From the NCBI RefSeq assembly GCF_021729845.1, contig NZ_CP063397.1, positions 2,246,001 to 2,310,000 of the forward strand: 64,000 nt of DNA. The letters run 5' to 3'. A program made the position numbers and the translations under genes. Shown piece after piece: positions 47,437-56,708 of the stretch (positions are counted from its first letter, which is position 1; every line of letters begins with the position of its first letter). Under the pieces are notes generated by a model. That model did no database searches. It was not told where the DNA came from and worked only from the letters and a program-made list of their open reading frames with translations. This DNA is from Rhizobium sp. SL42 (GTDB lineage: Bacteria > Pseudomonadota > Alphaproteobacteria > Rhizobiales > Rhizobiaceae).

Positions 47437-48777
47437 ATGGCTTCTGCAGCGGAACAACTGGCCTCGAACCTCAACTTCTCGACTTTCGCCAAGGCGGAAG
47501 ATCTGAAGAAGCGCCTCTGGTTCACTCTGGCCGCCTTGCTGGTCTATCGCCTTGGCACGCATATTCCGCTGCCTGGCCTCAATCCGGAGGCCTATGCCGC
47601 GGCCTTCCAGGGCCAGTCGGGTGGTATCCTCGGCCTCTTCAACATGTTTTCCGGTGGCGCCGTTGAGCGCATGGCGATCTTCGCCCTCGGGATCATGCCC
47701 TACATCTCGGCCTCGATCATCGTCCAGCTCATGACCTCGGTCGTGCCGGCGCTGGAAAACCTCAAGAAAGAGGGTGAACAGGGCCGCAAGATCATCAACC
47801 AGTACACCCGTTACGGTACGGTGCTGCTCGGCGCTCTGCAGGCCTACGGCATTGCCGTCGGCCTCGAGAGCGGGCAGGGGCTTGTTGCCGATGCGGGCTG
47901 GTTCTTCCGCGTTTCGACGGTCCTGACGCTGCTCGGCGGCACGATGTTCCTGATGTGGCTCGGTGAACAGATCACCTCGCGCGGTATCGGCAACGGCATT
48001 TCGCTGATCATTTTCGCCGGCATTGCCGCCGGTCTGCCGACGGCTCTCGCCCACACGCTCGATCTTGGCCGCACCGGCGCCCTGTCGACCGCGCTGATCC
48101 TGACCGTCATCGTTGTCGCGATCGCGGCGATCGCCCTGATCGTCTTCGTCGAGCGCGCCCAGCGTCGCCTTCTGATCCAGTATCCGAAGCGCCAGGTCGG
48201 CAACCGCATGTTCCAGGGCGATACCTCGCACCTGCCGCTCAAGCTGAACACTGCAGGCGTCATCCCGGCGATCTTCGCATCCTCGCTGCTGCTCCTGCCG
48301 GCAACGGCTGCTGGCTTTGCCGGCAATGCCCAGCTTCCGGGTTGGGCAACGACCATCGTTGCTGCCCTGACCCATGGTCATCCGATCTACATGATGATGT
48401 ATGCCGGCCTGATCGCCTTCTTCGCCTTCTTCTACACGGCCATCGTCTTCAATCCGAAGGACACGGCCGACAACCTGAAGAAGCATGGCGGCTTCATTCC
48501 GGGCATTCGCCCTGGCGACCGTACGGCTGAGTACATCGACTACGTTCTGACCCGGATCACCGTGGTCGGTGCGCTTTACCTCGTCGTGGTTTGTATTCTT
48601 CCCGAAATCCTCGTCGCGCAGACCGGCGTGCCATTAGCCCTTGGTGGTACATCGCTTTTGATTGTTGTCAGCGTCACCCTTGATACTGTAGCACAGATTC
48701 AGGGACATCTGATCGCGCAGCAATATGAAGGCCTGATCAAGAAGTCGAAGTTGCGTGGAGGAAAGAGGGGACGATGA
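47437..48777 (+). CDS. secY: Preprotein translocase channel SecY
   Basis: Ten-helix channel of SecYEG in the inner membrane. 446 aa from ATG 47437 ([24 protein letters not shown] upstream). TM2a plug region [20 protein letters not shown], cytosolic loop [21 protein letters not shown]-terminal tail [11 protein letters not shown]. Overlaps adk by 4 bp (ATGA). Confidence 0.97.
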   Translation: MASAAEQLASNLNFSTFAKAEDLKKRLWFTLAALLVYRLGTHIPLPGLNPEAYAAAFQGQSGGILGLFNMFSGGAVERMAIFALGIMPYISASIIVQLMTSVVPALENLKKEGEQGRKIINQYTRYGTVLLGALQAYGIAVGLESGQGLVADAGWFFRVSTVLTLLGGTMFLMWLGEQITSRGIGNGISLIIFAGIAAGLPTALAHTLDLGRTGALSTALILTVIVVAIAAIALIVFVERAQRRLLIQYPKRQVGNRMFQGDTSHLPLKLNTAGVIPAIFASSLLLLPATAAGFAGNAQLPGWATTIVAALTHGHPIYMMMYAGLIAFFAFFYTAIVFNPKDTADNLKKHGGFIPGIRPGDRTAEYIDYVLTRITVVGALYLVVVCILPEILVAQTGVPLALGGTSLLIVVSVTLDTVAQIQGHLIAQQYEGLIKKSKLRGGKRGR

Positions 48778-49424
48778 GACTGATTCTATTAGGACCGCCG
48801 GGCGCAGGTAAGGGGACCCAAGCCCAGCGGATCGTGGAGAAGCATGGCATTCCGCAGCTCTCCACGGGCGATATGCTGCGGGCGGCGGTGTCCGCAGGCA
48901 CGGAAGTCGGAAAGCGCGCCAAGGCCGTCATGGATGCCGGCAAGCTGGTCTCCGACGATATCGTGATCGCGATCGTCTCTGAGCGCATCGACGCCCCGGA
49001 TTGTTCGAAGGGTTTCATCCTCGATGGCTTTCCCCGCACTCTGGTGCAGGCCGATGCCACCGAATCGATGCTGAGCGCCAAGGGCCTCGACCTGTCGGCG
49101 GTCATCGAGATCAAGGTGGATGACGTCGTTCTGGCCGATCGCGTTGCCGGTCGTTATACCTGTGCCAATTGTGGCGCCGGTTACCACGACACCAATCTGA
49201 AGCCGAAGGTTGAGGGGGTCTGCGACAAGTGCGGCTCCACCCACTTCAAGCGTCGTCCGGACGATAACGCCGAAACCGTGCGCACGCGCATGTCGGCCTA
49301 TTACAAGGAAACGGCACCGCTGCTTGGTTACTATTATGCCAAGGGCAAGCTGCATTCGGTGGACGGCATGGCTGAGATCGATACCGTGACTGCGGAAATC
49401 GACGCCATTCTCGCGGGCCTGTAA
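48774..49424 (+). CDS. adk: Adenylate kinase (zinc-lid form)
   Basis: Interconverts ATP + AMP and 2 ADP. 216 aa: P-loop [10 protein letters not shown] at residues 7-16, AMP-binding [12 protein letters not shown], and a lid carrying Cys130, Cys133, Cys150, Cys153 ([11 protein letters not shown] and GVCDKCGS), which should bind structural zinc. Translationally coupled to secY. A 230-bp gap without gene separates it from rpsM. Confidence 0.97.
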   Translation: MRLILLGPPGAGKGTQAQRIVEKHGIPQLSTGDMLRAAVSAGTEVGKRAKAVMDAGKLVSDDIVIAIVSERIDAPDCSKGFILDGFPRTLVQADATESMLSAKGLDLSAVIEIKVDDVVLADRVAGRYTCANCGAGYHDTNLKPKVEGVCDKCGSTHFKRRPDDNAETVRTRMSAYYKETAPLLGYYYAKGKLHSVDGMAEIDTVTAEIDAILAGL

Positions 49425-49654
49425 GGCCTGAGAGATTAAGAATCTTCGCGGGGCCGGTTGCTTTTGTCGACCGATTCCGCTAAAGACCGCGCCAACTCGC
49501 GACATTGAAGCGATCGGCGCGTTCTTCCAGAAGACGGAAGACCGGGTTCGATCGTTTTGACTGTTGAGAACCGGATTTGTAATTGCGGCTCCGTGGGGGC
49601 CGTGTAACGAGACACCACTTGCCGGATGGCAACTGGAACGCAAGGAGAATAGGC

Positions 49655-50023
49655 GTGGCACGTATCGCTGGCGTCAACATCCCGACCGCGAAGCGCGTAG
49701 TTATTGCGCTGACGTATATTCACGGGATCGGCACGAAATTCGCACAGGAGATCGTCGAGAAGGTCGGTATTCCGGCTGAACGTCGCGTTCACCAGCTCAC
49801 GGATGCTGAAGTTTTGGCAATCCGCGAAACCATCGACCGCGATTACCAGGTCGAAGGTGACCTGCGTCGCGAAAACTCGATGAACATCAAGCGTCTGATG
49901 GACCTGGGCTGCTACCGCGGTCTGCGTCATCGCCGCGGCCTTCCGGTCCGCGGTCAGCGTACGCACACCAACGCCCGCACCCGCAAGGGTCCGGCGAAGG
50001 CGATCGCTGGTAAGAAGAAGTAA
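49655..50023 (+). CDS. rpsM: 30S ribosomal protein S13
   Basis: 30S head protein bridging to 50S. 122 aa from GTG 49655 ([20 protein letters not shown]) after AAGGAGAAT; the open frame extends upstream without homology. C-terminal basic tail [20 protein letters not shown] contacts the P-site tRNA. No rpmJ lies between secY and rpsM. Confidence 0.97.
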   Translation: MARIAGVNIPTAKRVVIALTYIHGIGTKFAQEIVEKVGIPAERRVHQLTDAEVLAIRETIDRDYQVEGDLRRENSMNIKRLMDLGCYRGLRHRRGLPVRGQRTHTNARTRKGPAKAIAGKKK

Positions 50024-50149
50024 TTTTCGAGCCGATCGGTTTGAAGGCCTTGGGCGATAGATCTCTATTGCCGAAGGCCTTTGGCCTATTGGCTCGATTG
50101 GTGGAGCCGCTGGAATTACGGCGGTGCTAAGATCAACGAAAGGAATACC

Positions 50150-50539
50150 ATGGCCAAGGAAGTCGCACGCATTCGCCGTCGCGAACGCAAGAATATCTCG
50201 TCGGGTGTCGCACACGTCAACTCGACCTTCAACAACACCATGATCACCATCACCGACGCGCAGGGCAATGCAATTGCCTGGTCGTCTGCTGGTGCGAAGG
50301 GCTTCAAGGGTTCGCGCAAGTCGACCCCGTTTGCTGCTCAGATCGCTGCTGAAGACTGCGCCAAGAAGGCTCAGGAACACGGCATGAAGTCTCTCGAAGT
50401 GGAAGTTTGCGGCCCGGGTTCCGGTCGTGAATCCGCTCTGCGCGCCCTCCAGGCTGCCGGCTTCATGATCACGTCCATCCGCGACGTGACGCCGATCCCG
50501 CACAATGGTTGCCGTCCGCGCAAGAAGCGTCGCGTCTGA
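50150..50539 (+). CDS. rpsK: 30S ribosomal protein S11
   Basis: Platform protein, 129 aa from ATG 50150 ([20 protein letters not shown]) after GAAAGGAATACC. Contains [20 protein letters not shown] and ends [16 protein letters not shown]. Confidence 0.98.
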   Translation: MAKEVARIRRRERKNISSGVAHVNSTFNNTMITITDAQGNAIAWSSAGAKGFKGSRKSTPFAAQIAAEDCAKKAQEHGMKSLEVEVCGPGSGRESALRALQAAGFMITSIRDVTPIPHNGCRPRKKRRV

Positions 50540-50553
50540 TCATTATTCGTTTG

Positions 50554-50582
50554 CCGGGAACGCGTTTCATCCGCGTTCCCGG
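50554..50582 (+). other. Hairpin between rpsK and rpoA
   Basis: Perfect 11-bp stem CCGGGAACGCG (50554-50564) / CGCGTTCCCGG (50572-50582), 7-nt loop, no T-run. A transcript-processing or stability element separating ribosomal protein and polymerase messages is possible. Confidence 0.5.
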
Positions 50583-50639
50583 TGCTTCTCATGCTCGGTC
50601 GTCACGATTGGATGGTGACGACGAACGGAAGGTAAAATC

Positions 50640-51650
50640 ATGATCCAGAAGAATTGGCAGGAACTGATCAAGCCGAACAAGGTGGAGTTCACCTCGTCTG
50701 GCCGCACCAAGGCAACGCTGGTTGCAGAACCGCTCGAGCGTGGCTTCGGCCTGACGCTCGGCAACGCTCTGCGTCGCGTTCTCTTGTCGTCGCTGCGCGG
50801 TGCTGCTGTTACGGCTGTTCAGATCGACGGCGTTCTGCATGAGTTCTCTTCGATCCCGGGCGTCCGCGAAGACGTGACCGATATCGTTTTGAACATCAAG
50901 GAAATCGCCATCAAGATGGACGGCGACGATGCCAAGCGCATGGTCGTTCGCAAGCAGGGTCCGGGCGTCGTTACCGCCGGTGACATTCAGACTGTTGGCG
51001 ACATCGAGATCCTGAACCCGAACCACGTGATCTGCACGCTCGACGAGGGCGCCGAGATCCGTATGGAGTTCACGGTCAACAACGGCAAGGGTTATGTCCC
51101 GGCTGATCGTAACCGCGCAGAAGATGCACCGATCGGCCTTATCCCGGTCGACAGCCTCTACTCGCCGGTCAAGAAAGTGTCCTACAAGGTGGAAAACACC
51201 CGTGAAGGCCAGGTTCTCGACTACGACAAGCTGTCCATGACCATCGAGACCGACGGTTCGGTTACCGGTGAAGACGCAGTCGCCTTCGCCGCCCGTATCC
51301 TTCAGGACCAGCTCGGCGTCTTCGTCAACTTCGACGAACCGCAGAAGGAAGTCGAAGAGGAATCGGTTACCGAACTGGCATTCAACCCGGCTCTTCTCAA
51401 GAAGGTCGATGAACTCGAACTGTCTGTCCGCTCGGCAAACTGCCTGAAGAACGACAACATCGTGTACATCGGCGATCTGATCCAGAAGACCGAGGCTGAA
51501 ATGCTGCGCACGCCGAACTTTGGCCGCAAGTCGCTGAACGAAATCAAGGAAGTTCTCGCTTCCATGGGCCTGCACCTCGGTATGGAAGTACCGGCCTGGC
51601 CGCCAGAGAACATCGAAGATCTCGCAAAGCGTTACGAAGACCAATATTAA
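50640..51650 (+). CDS. rpoA: RNA polymerase subunit alpha
   Basis: Assembly platform of RNA polymerase, 336 aa. N-terminal dimerisation domain with [20 protein letters not shown], linker at about 230-250, C-terminal domain with [20 protein letters not shown], which binds UP elements and activators, and [20 protein letters not shown]. Preceded by GGAAGGTAAAATC. Confidence 0.98.
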   Translation: MIQKNWQELIKPNKVEFTSSGRTKATLVAEPLERGFGLTLGNALRRVLLSSLRGAAVTAVQIDGVLHEFSSIPGVREDVTDIVLNIKEIAIKMDGDDAKRMVVRKQGPGVVTAGDIQTVGDIEILNPNHVICTLDEGAEIRMEFTVNNGKGYVPADRNRAEDAPIGLIPVDSLYSPVKKVSYKVENTREGQVLDYDKLSMTIETDGSVTGEDAVAFAARILQDQLGVFVNFDEPQKEVEEESVTELAFNPALLKKVDELELSVRSANCLKNDNIVYIGDLIQKTEAEMLRTPNFGRKSLNEIKEVLASMGLHLGMEVPAWPPENIEDLAKRYEDQY

Positions 51651-51766
51651 TAACAGTGAAGGCAGCCTCTAAATCTGCCTTTCCCCGTCAAACTGCAGGC
51701 GCATGCCTGTATGTGTCAGGAAACGGCAGCCTCTGAGACAGAGCCTGCACTTAAAGGAGAATAGCA

Positions 51767-52189
51767 ATGCGCCACCAGAAAGCCGGCCGCAAGCTGAACC
51801 GTACCGCCAGCCACCGTAAGGCGATGTTCGCCAACATGGCTGCTTCGCTCATCCTGCATGAGCAGATCGTCACCACTCTGCCGAAGGCGAAGGAAATTCG
51901 CCCGATCGTAGAAAAGCTCGTGACCCTCGGCAAGAAGGGCGACCTGCACGCTCGCCGCCAGGCAATCTCGCAGATCCGTGACGTGGCCGTTGTTGCCAAG
52001 CTGTTCGACGCGATCGCAACCCGCTACGCTACCCGCAACGGCGGCTACCTGCGCATCATGAAGGCCGGCTACCGTCTCGGCGACAACGCCGCCATGGCCG
52101 TTGTCGAGTTCGTTGAGCGCGACGTCGATGCCAAGGGCGCAGCCGACAAGGCCCGCGTCGCCGCCGAAGCTGCTGCTGAAGCCGCATAA
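51767..52189 (+). CDS. rplQ: 50S ribosomal protein L17
   Basis: Tunnel-exit protein, 140 aa, [20 protein letters not shown]; longer than E. coli L17 by an Ala-rich C-terminal tail ([16 protein letters not shown]). Last gene of the block; terminator at 52218. AAGGAGAATAGCA precedes the start. Confidence 0.98.
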   Translation: MRHQKAGRKLNRTASHRKAMFANMAASLILHEQIVTTLPKAKEIRPIVEKLVTLGKKGDLHARRQAISQIRDVAVVAKLFDAIATRYATRNGGYLRIMKAGYRLGDNAAMAVVEFVERDVDAKGAADKARVAAEAAAEAA

Positions 52190-52217
52190 TATTTATCTCC
52201 CGCAAGGGATGGATGAC

Positions 52218-52251
52218 AAAAGAGCCGGGTGAGCGATCACCCGGCTCTTTT
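52218..52251 (+). terminator. Terminator of the ribosomal block
   Basis: Stem AAAGAGCCGGGTGA (52218-52231) / TCACCCGGCTCTTT (52236-52249 and following T), GCGA tetraloop, T-run to 52251. Shares a 20-bp core, with one mismatch, with the terminator at 53012. Confidence 0.93.
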
Positions 52252-52341
52252 GCGTTGGACCGTCAAATTCTCGCCCTGTTCCGTCTCACACAAAAAGTTG
52301 AACGAAACGATCCTGAAATCAGCGACTGCAGGCTGGCTCGC

Positions 52342-52355
52342 TTGACCTGCGTCAA
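52342..52355 (+). promoter_or_regulatory. FNR/FixK-type box upstream of DoxX gene
   Basis: TTGACCTGCGTCAA, a perfect TTGAC-N4-GTCAA palindrome (arms extend one more base to CTTGAC/GTCAAG). This fits the TTGA(T/C)-N4-(G/A)TCAA sites of FNR, FnrN and FixK regulators in rhizobia. It lies 65 bp before the DoxX start. The downstream -10 is weak (CACTAG near 52375), as activator-dependent promoters often are. Confidence 0.6.
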
Positions 52356-52419
52356 GCAGTTTCACCGCGCTGACACTAGCCTCCGATCCATCGCAATATC
52401 GATGAATACGAGGCATCAC

Positions 52420-52998
52420 ATGTTTTACGCAGCCATTTTCAGCAACGATAAAGATCGTCTCATCATTCCACCGCTCAGCGGCTTTTACGACCGGCTCGCC
52501 CAGCCCATGGCCTGGAGCCTCTTCCGTCTGGCTGTCGGCGGGATGCTGCTCGTCGAGGGGTGGCCAAAGATCATGGCGCCGATGGCCCAGGTCGGATTTG
52601 TCGAGAATCTCGGTTTCTATCCCGGCTGGCTCTGGTCGCCGATGCTCGCCGTCCTGCAGGTCTTTGGTGGCCTGTTGATCGCGCTTGGCCTTTTCACGCG
52701 GCCGGCCGCACTCGCCAATGGCGTTATGCTGGCGATTACCCTCTGGTATCACTTCAGCAACCCCTATCCGGATGCTTTCTTGACCCAGGCCGGTATCGAT
52801 GCGCTGAAGGCAGGAGGCGAGTTGTTCACGCCGGAAGCGCTGGCGAGGCTTGGCGACGGCGGTACCAAGTTCCTGCATCAGGTTCAGGGAAAGGCAGAGC
52901 TCGCTTCGCTCTTCTGGACCGGCGGTGCCTTCCTGTTTGCTGCTTTCGGCGGCGGCTGCGTATCGCTTGATCGACTGCTGTTCAAGAAGCAGTTCTAG
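52420..52998 (+). CDS. DoxX-family membrane protein
   Basis: 192 aa, four predicted transmembrane helices. The DoxX pattern is seen in WSLFRLAVGGMLLVEGWPKI, GWLWSPMLAVLQVFGGLLIA and ALANGVMLAITLWYHFSNPY, with a C-terminal helix FWTGGAFLFAAFGGGC. The start at ATG 52420 has GAGG 7 bp upstream; an ATG at 52402 is an alternative. DoxX proteins are linked to quinone/thiosulfate redox or oxidative defence in some organisms, but the role here is unknown. An FNR-type box upstream suggests oxygen-responsive expression. Confidence 0.82.
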   Translation: MFYAAIFSNDKDRLIIPPLSGFYDRLAQPMAWSLFRLAVGGMLLVEGWPKIMAPMAQVGFVENLGFYPGWLWSPMLAVLQVFGGLLIALGLFTRPAALANGVMLAITLWYHFSNPYPDAFLTQAGIDALKAGGELFTPEALARLGDGGTKFLHQVQGKAELASLFWTGGAFLFAAFGGGCVSLDRLLFKKQF

Positions 52999-53011
52999 AT
53001 AGGTTCACGAT

Positions 53012-53047
53012 GCAAAAGCCCGGGTGAGCGATCATCCGGGCTTTTGC
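53012..53047. terminator. Bidirectional terminator between DoxX and DUF817 genes
   Basis: Stem GCAAAAGCCCGGGTGA (53012-53027) / TCATCCGGGCTTTTGC (53032-53047), GCGA loop, one G-T pair, with A-run left and T-run right. Serves both converging genes. Confidence 0.9.
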
Positions 53048-53058
53048 TTGGCTGAGCT

Positions 53059-53931
53059 TCACTGCGGAATATGGATCTTTTCGCGAATGTGTTTGAGCGA
53101 CGCAACGATGGTGAAGGTCATGATCACCAGAAGCGTCCAGGAGCTCCATTTCCCCAGATGCACGGTCGACCAGGCGCCGAGCTGGTTGGGATAGTGCCAG
53201 ATGGCAAAGAAGGTGCTGATGTTCTCGGCAATCCAGATGAAGAAGCCGATCAGGATGAAGGCGAGTAGCATCGGCATCTGCCGGTCGCGGTCGTAGGGAC
53301 GGAAGATTACCGTGGTGCGGGCGTAGAGGCCGACGGCGAGTGCCGCCACATACCAGCGATAGTCGCCGATATAGTGATGCGTGAAGAAATTGACATAGAT
53401 GGCGAGCGCAACCGCCGTCGCCATCCAGTAGGGCGGATGGTGGCGGATCCTGAGATCGAAGAGACGCCATGCCTGGATGATATAGCTGCCGACGGCCGCG
53501 TACATGAAGCCGGAAAACAGGGGTACGCCGAGAAGTTTGGTATAGGCGAAATCCGGGTAGGACCATGACTGTATGCTACCCGAGGTCTTGAACACCTCGA
53601 GCGCGAAACCGACCAGATGGAAGAGGCAGATCGCCTTCAATTCGTCCAGGGTCTCCAGCCTGGTCCAGACCATGGCCGTCTGAATGATGATGGCGATCAC
53701 CAGCAGCATGTCGTAGCGTGGTAGGCCGAAAAGGCCTTCGCGCGGAACCACGAAGATCGAGATGAAGAACAGGCCTGCAAATAGGCAGGCCCGCGCCTCC
53801 TTGATACCGAAGAACAGGAATTCGACAAGGAAACGCCGGATGCCGGTCAGGGCGGGTGAGGCCGCATTGTCCATCAGTCGTCGGTCGAGAGCTTCGAGAA
53901 AGCCGGCCTGTCCGTCGAAAGCTGTCGTCAT
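53059..53931 (-). CDS. DUF817 family integral membrane protein
   Basis: 290 aa, about eight hydrophobic helices. Family-typical stretches are FFGIKEARACLFAGLFFISI, ELKAICLFHLVGFALEVFKT, SWSYPDFAYTKLLGVPLFSG and NFFTHHYIGDYRWYVAALAV, with paired His (HHYIGDYRW) and Trp/Tyr in the membrane that may bind a cofactor. Function is unknown for the family. It is divergent from the DUF2809 gene, which starts 55 bp away, so the two may share control. Confidence 0.85.
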   Translation of the reverse strand: MTTAFDGQAGFLEALDRRLMDNAASPALTGIRRFLVEFLFFGIKEARACLFAGLFFISIFVVPREGLFGLPRYDMLLVIAIIIQTAMVWTRLETLDELKAICLFHLVGFALEVFKTSGSIQSWSYPDFAYTKLLGVPLFSGFMYAAVGSYIIQAWRLFDLRIRHHPPYWMATAVALAIYVNFFTHHYIGDYRWYVAALAVGLYARTTVIFRPYDRDRQMPMLLAFILIGFFIWIAENISTFFAIWHYPNQLGAWSTVHLGKWSSWTLLVIMTFTIVASLKHIREKIHIPQ

Positions 53932-53986
53932 GATTGCGCCGCCTGATTCCGGTTGCCTTCTGGTCCGGCTTAACTACAGAGACGGC

Positions 53987-54406
53987 ATGGACAAAATCAA
54001 GGCAAGCACAACCATACGCTGGCGCCGATTGGCGATCTCGGCTTTCGTCATCGTCTGTGGCCTGGTGCTGCGGCTTGCCGGCTACGAGATCGGCCTGCCG
54101 TTCCTGCTGGTCAAATACGGCGGTTCGCTGCTCTGGGGCATGATGGTCTTCTGGCTCCTCGCGGTGCTGTTCGTCGGTCAGCCGCTCGGTCGGGTTGCCA
54201 TGATTGCCTCTGTGATTGCCGCAGCCACTGAATTCAGCCGCCTCTATCATGCGCCATGGCTCGACGAATTCCGCCTGACATTGGCGGGTGCGCTGCTGCT
54301 TGGCCGGATTTTTTCGGTCTGGAATATCCTGGCCTATCTGATCGGCATTGCCGCCGCCGCGCTGATCGAACGGCAACTGCTGACACTTAGGCAACGCGCT
54401 GAGTGA
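53987..54406 (+). CDS. DUF2809 family membrane protein
   Basis: 139 aa, four predicted helices: LAISAFVIVCGLVLRLAGYE, LLWGMMVFWLLAVLFVG, VAMIASVIAAATEFSRLYHA and WNILAYLIGIAAAALIE. The motif TEFSRLYHAPWLDEFRLTLAGALLLGR is typical of DUF2809, of unknown function. I use the ATG at 53987, the first in-frame start that lies outside the divergent DUF817 gene. Confidence 0.8.
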   Translation: MDKIKASTTIRWRRLAISAFVIVCGLVLRLAGYEIGLPFLLVKYGGSLLWGMMVFWLLAVLFVGQPLGRVAMIASVIAAATEFSRLYHAPWLDEFRLTLAGALLLGRIFSVWNILAYLIGIAAAALIERQLLTLRQRAE

Positions 54407-54453
54407 TGCTTGCGCGCCGATGCGCGGTGCCGGGGGGGGGCTTGCAGGGTCCG

Positions 54454-55098
54454 TTACCGGCTGCCCTCAACTGCCTCAGCCATCCGCTTCGCCCGCCTGC
54501 GCTCCATCAGCTTCGGCCGCACCAACCTATAACCCAACAAGATCGTCACCACCGCAATATAAAACGCCGGCTCGCCGGTGATTGCCTTCAGCGATAGCGC
54601 ATAGTGCAGCACTGCCACGAACAGGATCGCATAGGCAAGCTTATGCAGCTGGTTCCAGCGTGGCCCGAGCCGCTTGATCGACCATTTGTTCGAGGTCGCT
54701 GCCAGCGGGATCAGCATGATCAGTCCGGCCATGCCCAGCATGATATACGGCCGCTTGAGGATGTCGCCGGCGATCGACGAGAGGATCAGGCCGCGGTCCA
54801 GCGTCAGGTAGACGGTGAAATGCGCCAGCACATAGTAGAAGGCGAGAAGTCCGAGCGCGCGCCTGTAGCTAATAAGGTTATAGCCTAACAGGTCGCGGAT
54901 CGGCGTGACCGCCAGTCCGAGACAGAGGAACCTGAGCGCCCAGAGCCCAAGCAGGTGCTCGAAGCTGCGCACCGGGTCGGCGCCAAGGCCGCCGAAAATG
55001 CCGAGATAGAAGGCGTAGAGACCGGGCATCAGCCCGAGCGCATAGAGCGCCCAGAGCGAAGCCGGCTTGTAACGGGCCGGAAGTGCAAGGCTTGCCAT
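54454..55098 (-). CDS. msrQ: Protein-methionine-sulfoxide reductase heme-binding subunit MsrQ
   Basis: Inner-membrane b-type cytochrome passing electrons from quinol/flavin to MsrP. 214 aa from ATG 55098, 2 bp after the msrP stop. Six predicted helices; conserved FYYVLAHFTVYLTLD and QLHKLAYAILFVAVLHYALS supply His heme ligands, with LLGLWALRFLCLGLAVTPIR near the N-terminus. The open frame runs 95 codons upstream into msrP, but that is unrelated sequence. Confidence 0.93.
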   Translation of the reverse strand: MASLALPARYKPASLWALYALGLMPGLYAFYLGIFGGLGADPVRSFEHLLGLWALRFLCLGLAVTPIRDLLGYNLISYRRALGLLAFYYVLAHFTVYLTLDRGLILSSIAGDILKRPYIMLGMAGLIMLIPLAATSNKWSIKRLGPRWNQLHKLAYAILFVAVLHYALSLKAITGEPAFYIAVVTILLGYRLVRPKLMERRRAKRMAEAVEGSR

Positions 55099-55100
55099 GG

Positions 55101-56048
55101 TCAGTAGAACTTCGTTAGGTCCATGCCGGCATAGAGGCTGGCGACCTCGTCGGCATAGCCGTTGAAGGGCAGGGTATCGACGCGCGCGCCGCCGAACAGG
55201 CCATCGGCCTCGCCGATCCGCCGCTCGGTCGCCTGGCTCCAGCGCGGATGGTCGACCGCCGGATTGACGTTGGCATAAAACCCGTATTCCGAAGCCTGCA
55301 ACTGGTTCCAGGTCGACGGTGGCTCTTGCTCGGTCAGAGTGATCTTGACGATCGACTTGATCCCCTTGAAGCCGTATTTCCACGGCACCACCAGCCGGAT
55401 CGGCGCGCCGTTCTGGTTCGGCAGGGTTTCGCCATAGAGGCCGGTCGCCATGAGCGTCAGCGGATGCCGGGCCTCGTCAAGACGAAGCCCCTCGACATAG
55501 GGCCAGTTGAGCGCCTGGAAAATGCCGGCCTGGCCCTGCATTTCCTCCGGCCGGACCAGCGTTTCGAAGGCGACATATTTCGCCGAGCCGAGCGGCTCGA
55601 CCTTGTCGAGAAGGGCAGACAGCGGAAAACCGGCCCATGGGATCACCATCGACCAGGCCTCGACGCAGCGCATCCGGTAGACCCGCTCTTCCATCGTGTA
55701 GTCGCGCATGATCGTTTCGATGTCGATCACCTGCGGCTTGGCCACCAGCCCGCCGACCTCGATCGTCCAGGGACGGGTGTTCAGCGAGCCGGCATTTCTC
55801 GACGGATCTTCCTTGCCGGTCCCGAATTCGTAGAAATTGTTGTAGGTCGTCACATCGGTCTTCGACGTCAGCTTTGCGTCGACCTTGTAGGCGCTGGGCG
55901 CAACCTTCAGCGCCTCGGCAAAGGCGCCGGGCGCGGCAGCCGCTGCAATCCCGCCGGCCGCCAGTCCCATCAGGCTGCGGCGGTTGAGATAGAGCCCCTT
56001 GGGGGTGATGTCGCTCGAGGCGATCTTCGGCGGACGGTAGCGCGACAT
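55101..56048 (-). CDS. msrP: Periplasmic methionine sulfoxide reductase catalytic subunit MsrP
   Basis: Molybdopterin enzyme that repairs oxidised Met (both diastereomers) in periplasmic proteins. 315 aa. Tat signal [12 protein letters not shown] (Arg23-Arg24); Mo ligand Cys128 in [16 protein letters not shown]-terminal oxidoreductase fold with [20 protein letters not shown]. Start at ATG 56048 with AGAGGT upstream; the open frame extends further upstream without homology. Forms an operon with msrQ. In E. coli the system responds to hypochlorite via YedVW, no homologue of which is seen here. Confidence 0.95.
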   Translation of the reverse strand: MSRYRPPKIASSDITPKGLYLNRRSLMGLAAGGIAAAAAPGAFAEALKVAPSAYKVDAKLTSKTDVTTYNNFYEFGTGKEDPSRNAGSLNTRPWTIEVGGLVAKPQVIDIETIMRDYTMEERVYRMRCVEAWSMVIPWAGFPLSALLDKVEPLGSAKYVAFETLVRPEEMQGQAGIFQALNWPYVEGLRLDEARHPLTLMATGLYGETLPNQNGAPIRLVVPWKYGFKGIKSIVKITLTEQEPPSTWNQLQASEYGFYANVNPAVDHPRWSQATERRIGEADGLFGGARVDTLPFNGYADEVASLYAGMDLTKFY

Positions 56049-56504
56049 GGTAACCTCTTTTCGCTCCTGATCGGCATATCCGATGACAGATGACATAGGA
56101 GACGCAGAATAGGAAAACAGAGTTTCACCCTTTGGAAAAGCACACGGCCAAAAACAATTTTGTGTACGGAATTGTTTGCCTCGACTGTAAGAAAACGCTC
56201 GCGCGCATATCGTCGGTATCCATCTGTCTTTGGACGCCTCGTGCCTGCCGGTTACTGCCCTGTTGCCGCACATGCCGCCTTCGCTACAGGGTGTCGCTGG
56301 ATGTGATCGACACGCCAGGCGCGGAGCGGCGGTGCGCGGCAATGTCTGCGGTTGCATTCCCCGGCACAATCGATCCTCAAACCTCGCGCCCATGCATTTG
56401 CCGTTTGTCGGCCCGGGGCGATGGGCGTAAAATCCCGCCGTCCGCCCGGTCGGTCTGCCAATCGGTTTGCCAATCTGTTCGACGGACTTGCTAGGGAGGC
56501 AAAG
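56049..56504. other. Divergent gap msrP / DUF1059 gene
   Basis: 456 bp without a supportable gene. The part next to msrP (56090-56220) is AT-richer and contains the inverted repeat at 56152-56177. The rest (56220-56500) is GC-rich and holds overlapping open frames of poor composition and without ribosome sites. Confidence 0.45.
56152..56177. promoter_or_regulatory. Inverted repeat AAACAATT-N10-AATTGTTT upstream of msrPQ
   Basis: Perfect 8-bp arms (56152-56159, 56170-56177) with a 10-bp spacer, so half-site centres are 18 bp apart. It lies 104 bp upstream of msrP and could bind a dimeric regulator on one DNA face. No factor recognised. Confidence 0.45.
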
Positions 56505-56708
56505 ATGACACGCAAATTTATCGATTGCCGTGAATTTCCAAGCGAAATGAAATGCACCATCGCCATATCCGCGGACGACACGGATGAGCTGATCAATGCG
56601 GCGGTCGCCCATGCGGTATCGGTTCACGGCGAACACGACAGTCCGGCTTTCCGGGCCGAACTCAGAAAGGCCGTCCACGAGATGGACGCGCGCCGCAAGG
56701 TCGCCTGA
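56505..56708 (+). CDS. DUF1059-like small protein
   Basis: 67 aa starting [20 protein letters not shown], with an early Cys pair (Cys8, Cys17) and a helical C-terminal half ([19 protein letters not shown] then [18 protein letters not shown]). It fits the DUF1059 pattern (xFxDCRexPSexxCtxxixgdt.eel...A..Ha...H). GGGAGG lies 9 bp upstream of the ATG. Function unknown. Confidence 0.8.
   Translation: MTRKFIDCREFPSEMKCTIAISADDTDELINAAVAHAVSVHGEHDSPAFRAELRKAVHEMDARRKVA

Noticed and set aside
56132..56494. Plus-strand frame of 120 codons upstream of the DUF1059 gene
   Set aside because: Cys/Arg-rich random-like composition, no ribosome site, and covers the inverted repeat and promoter region.
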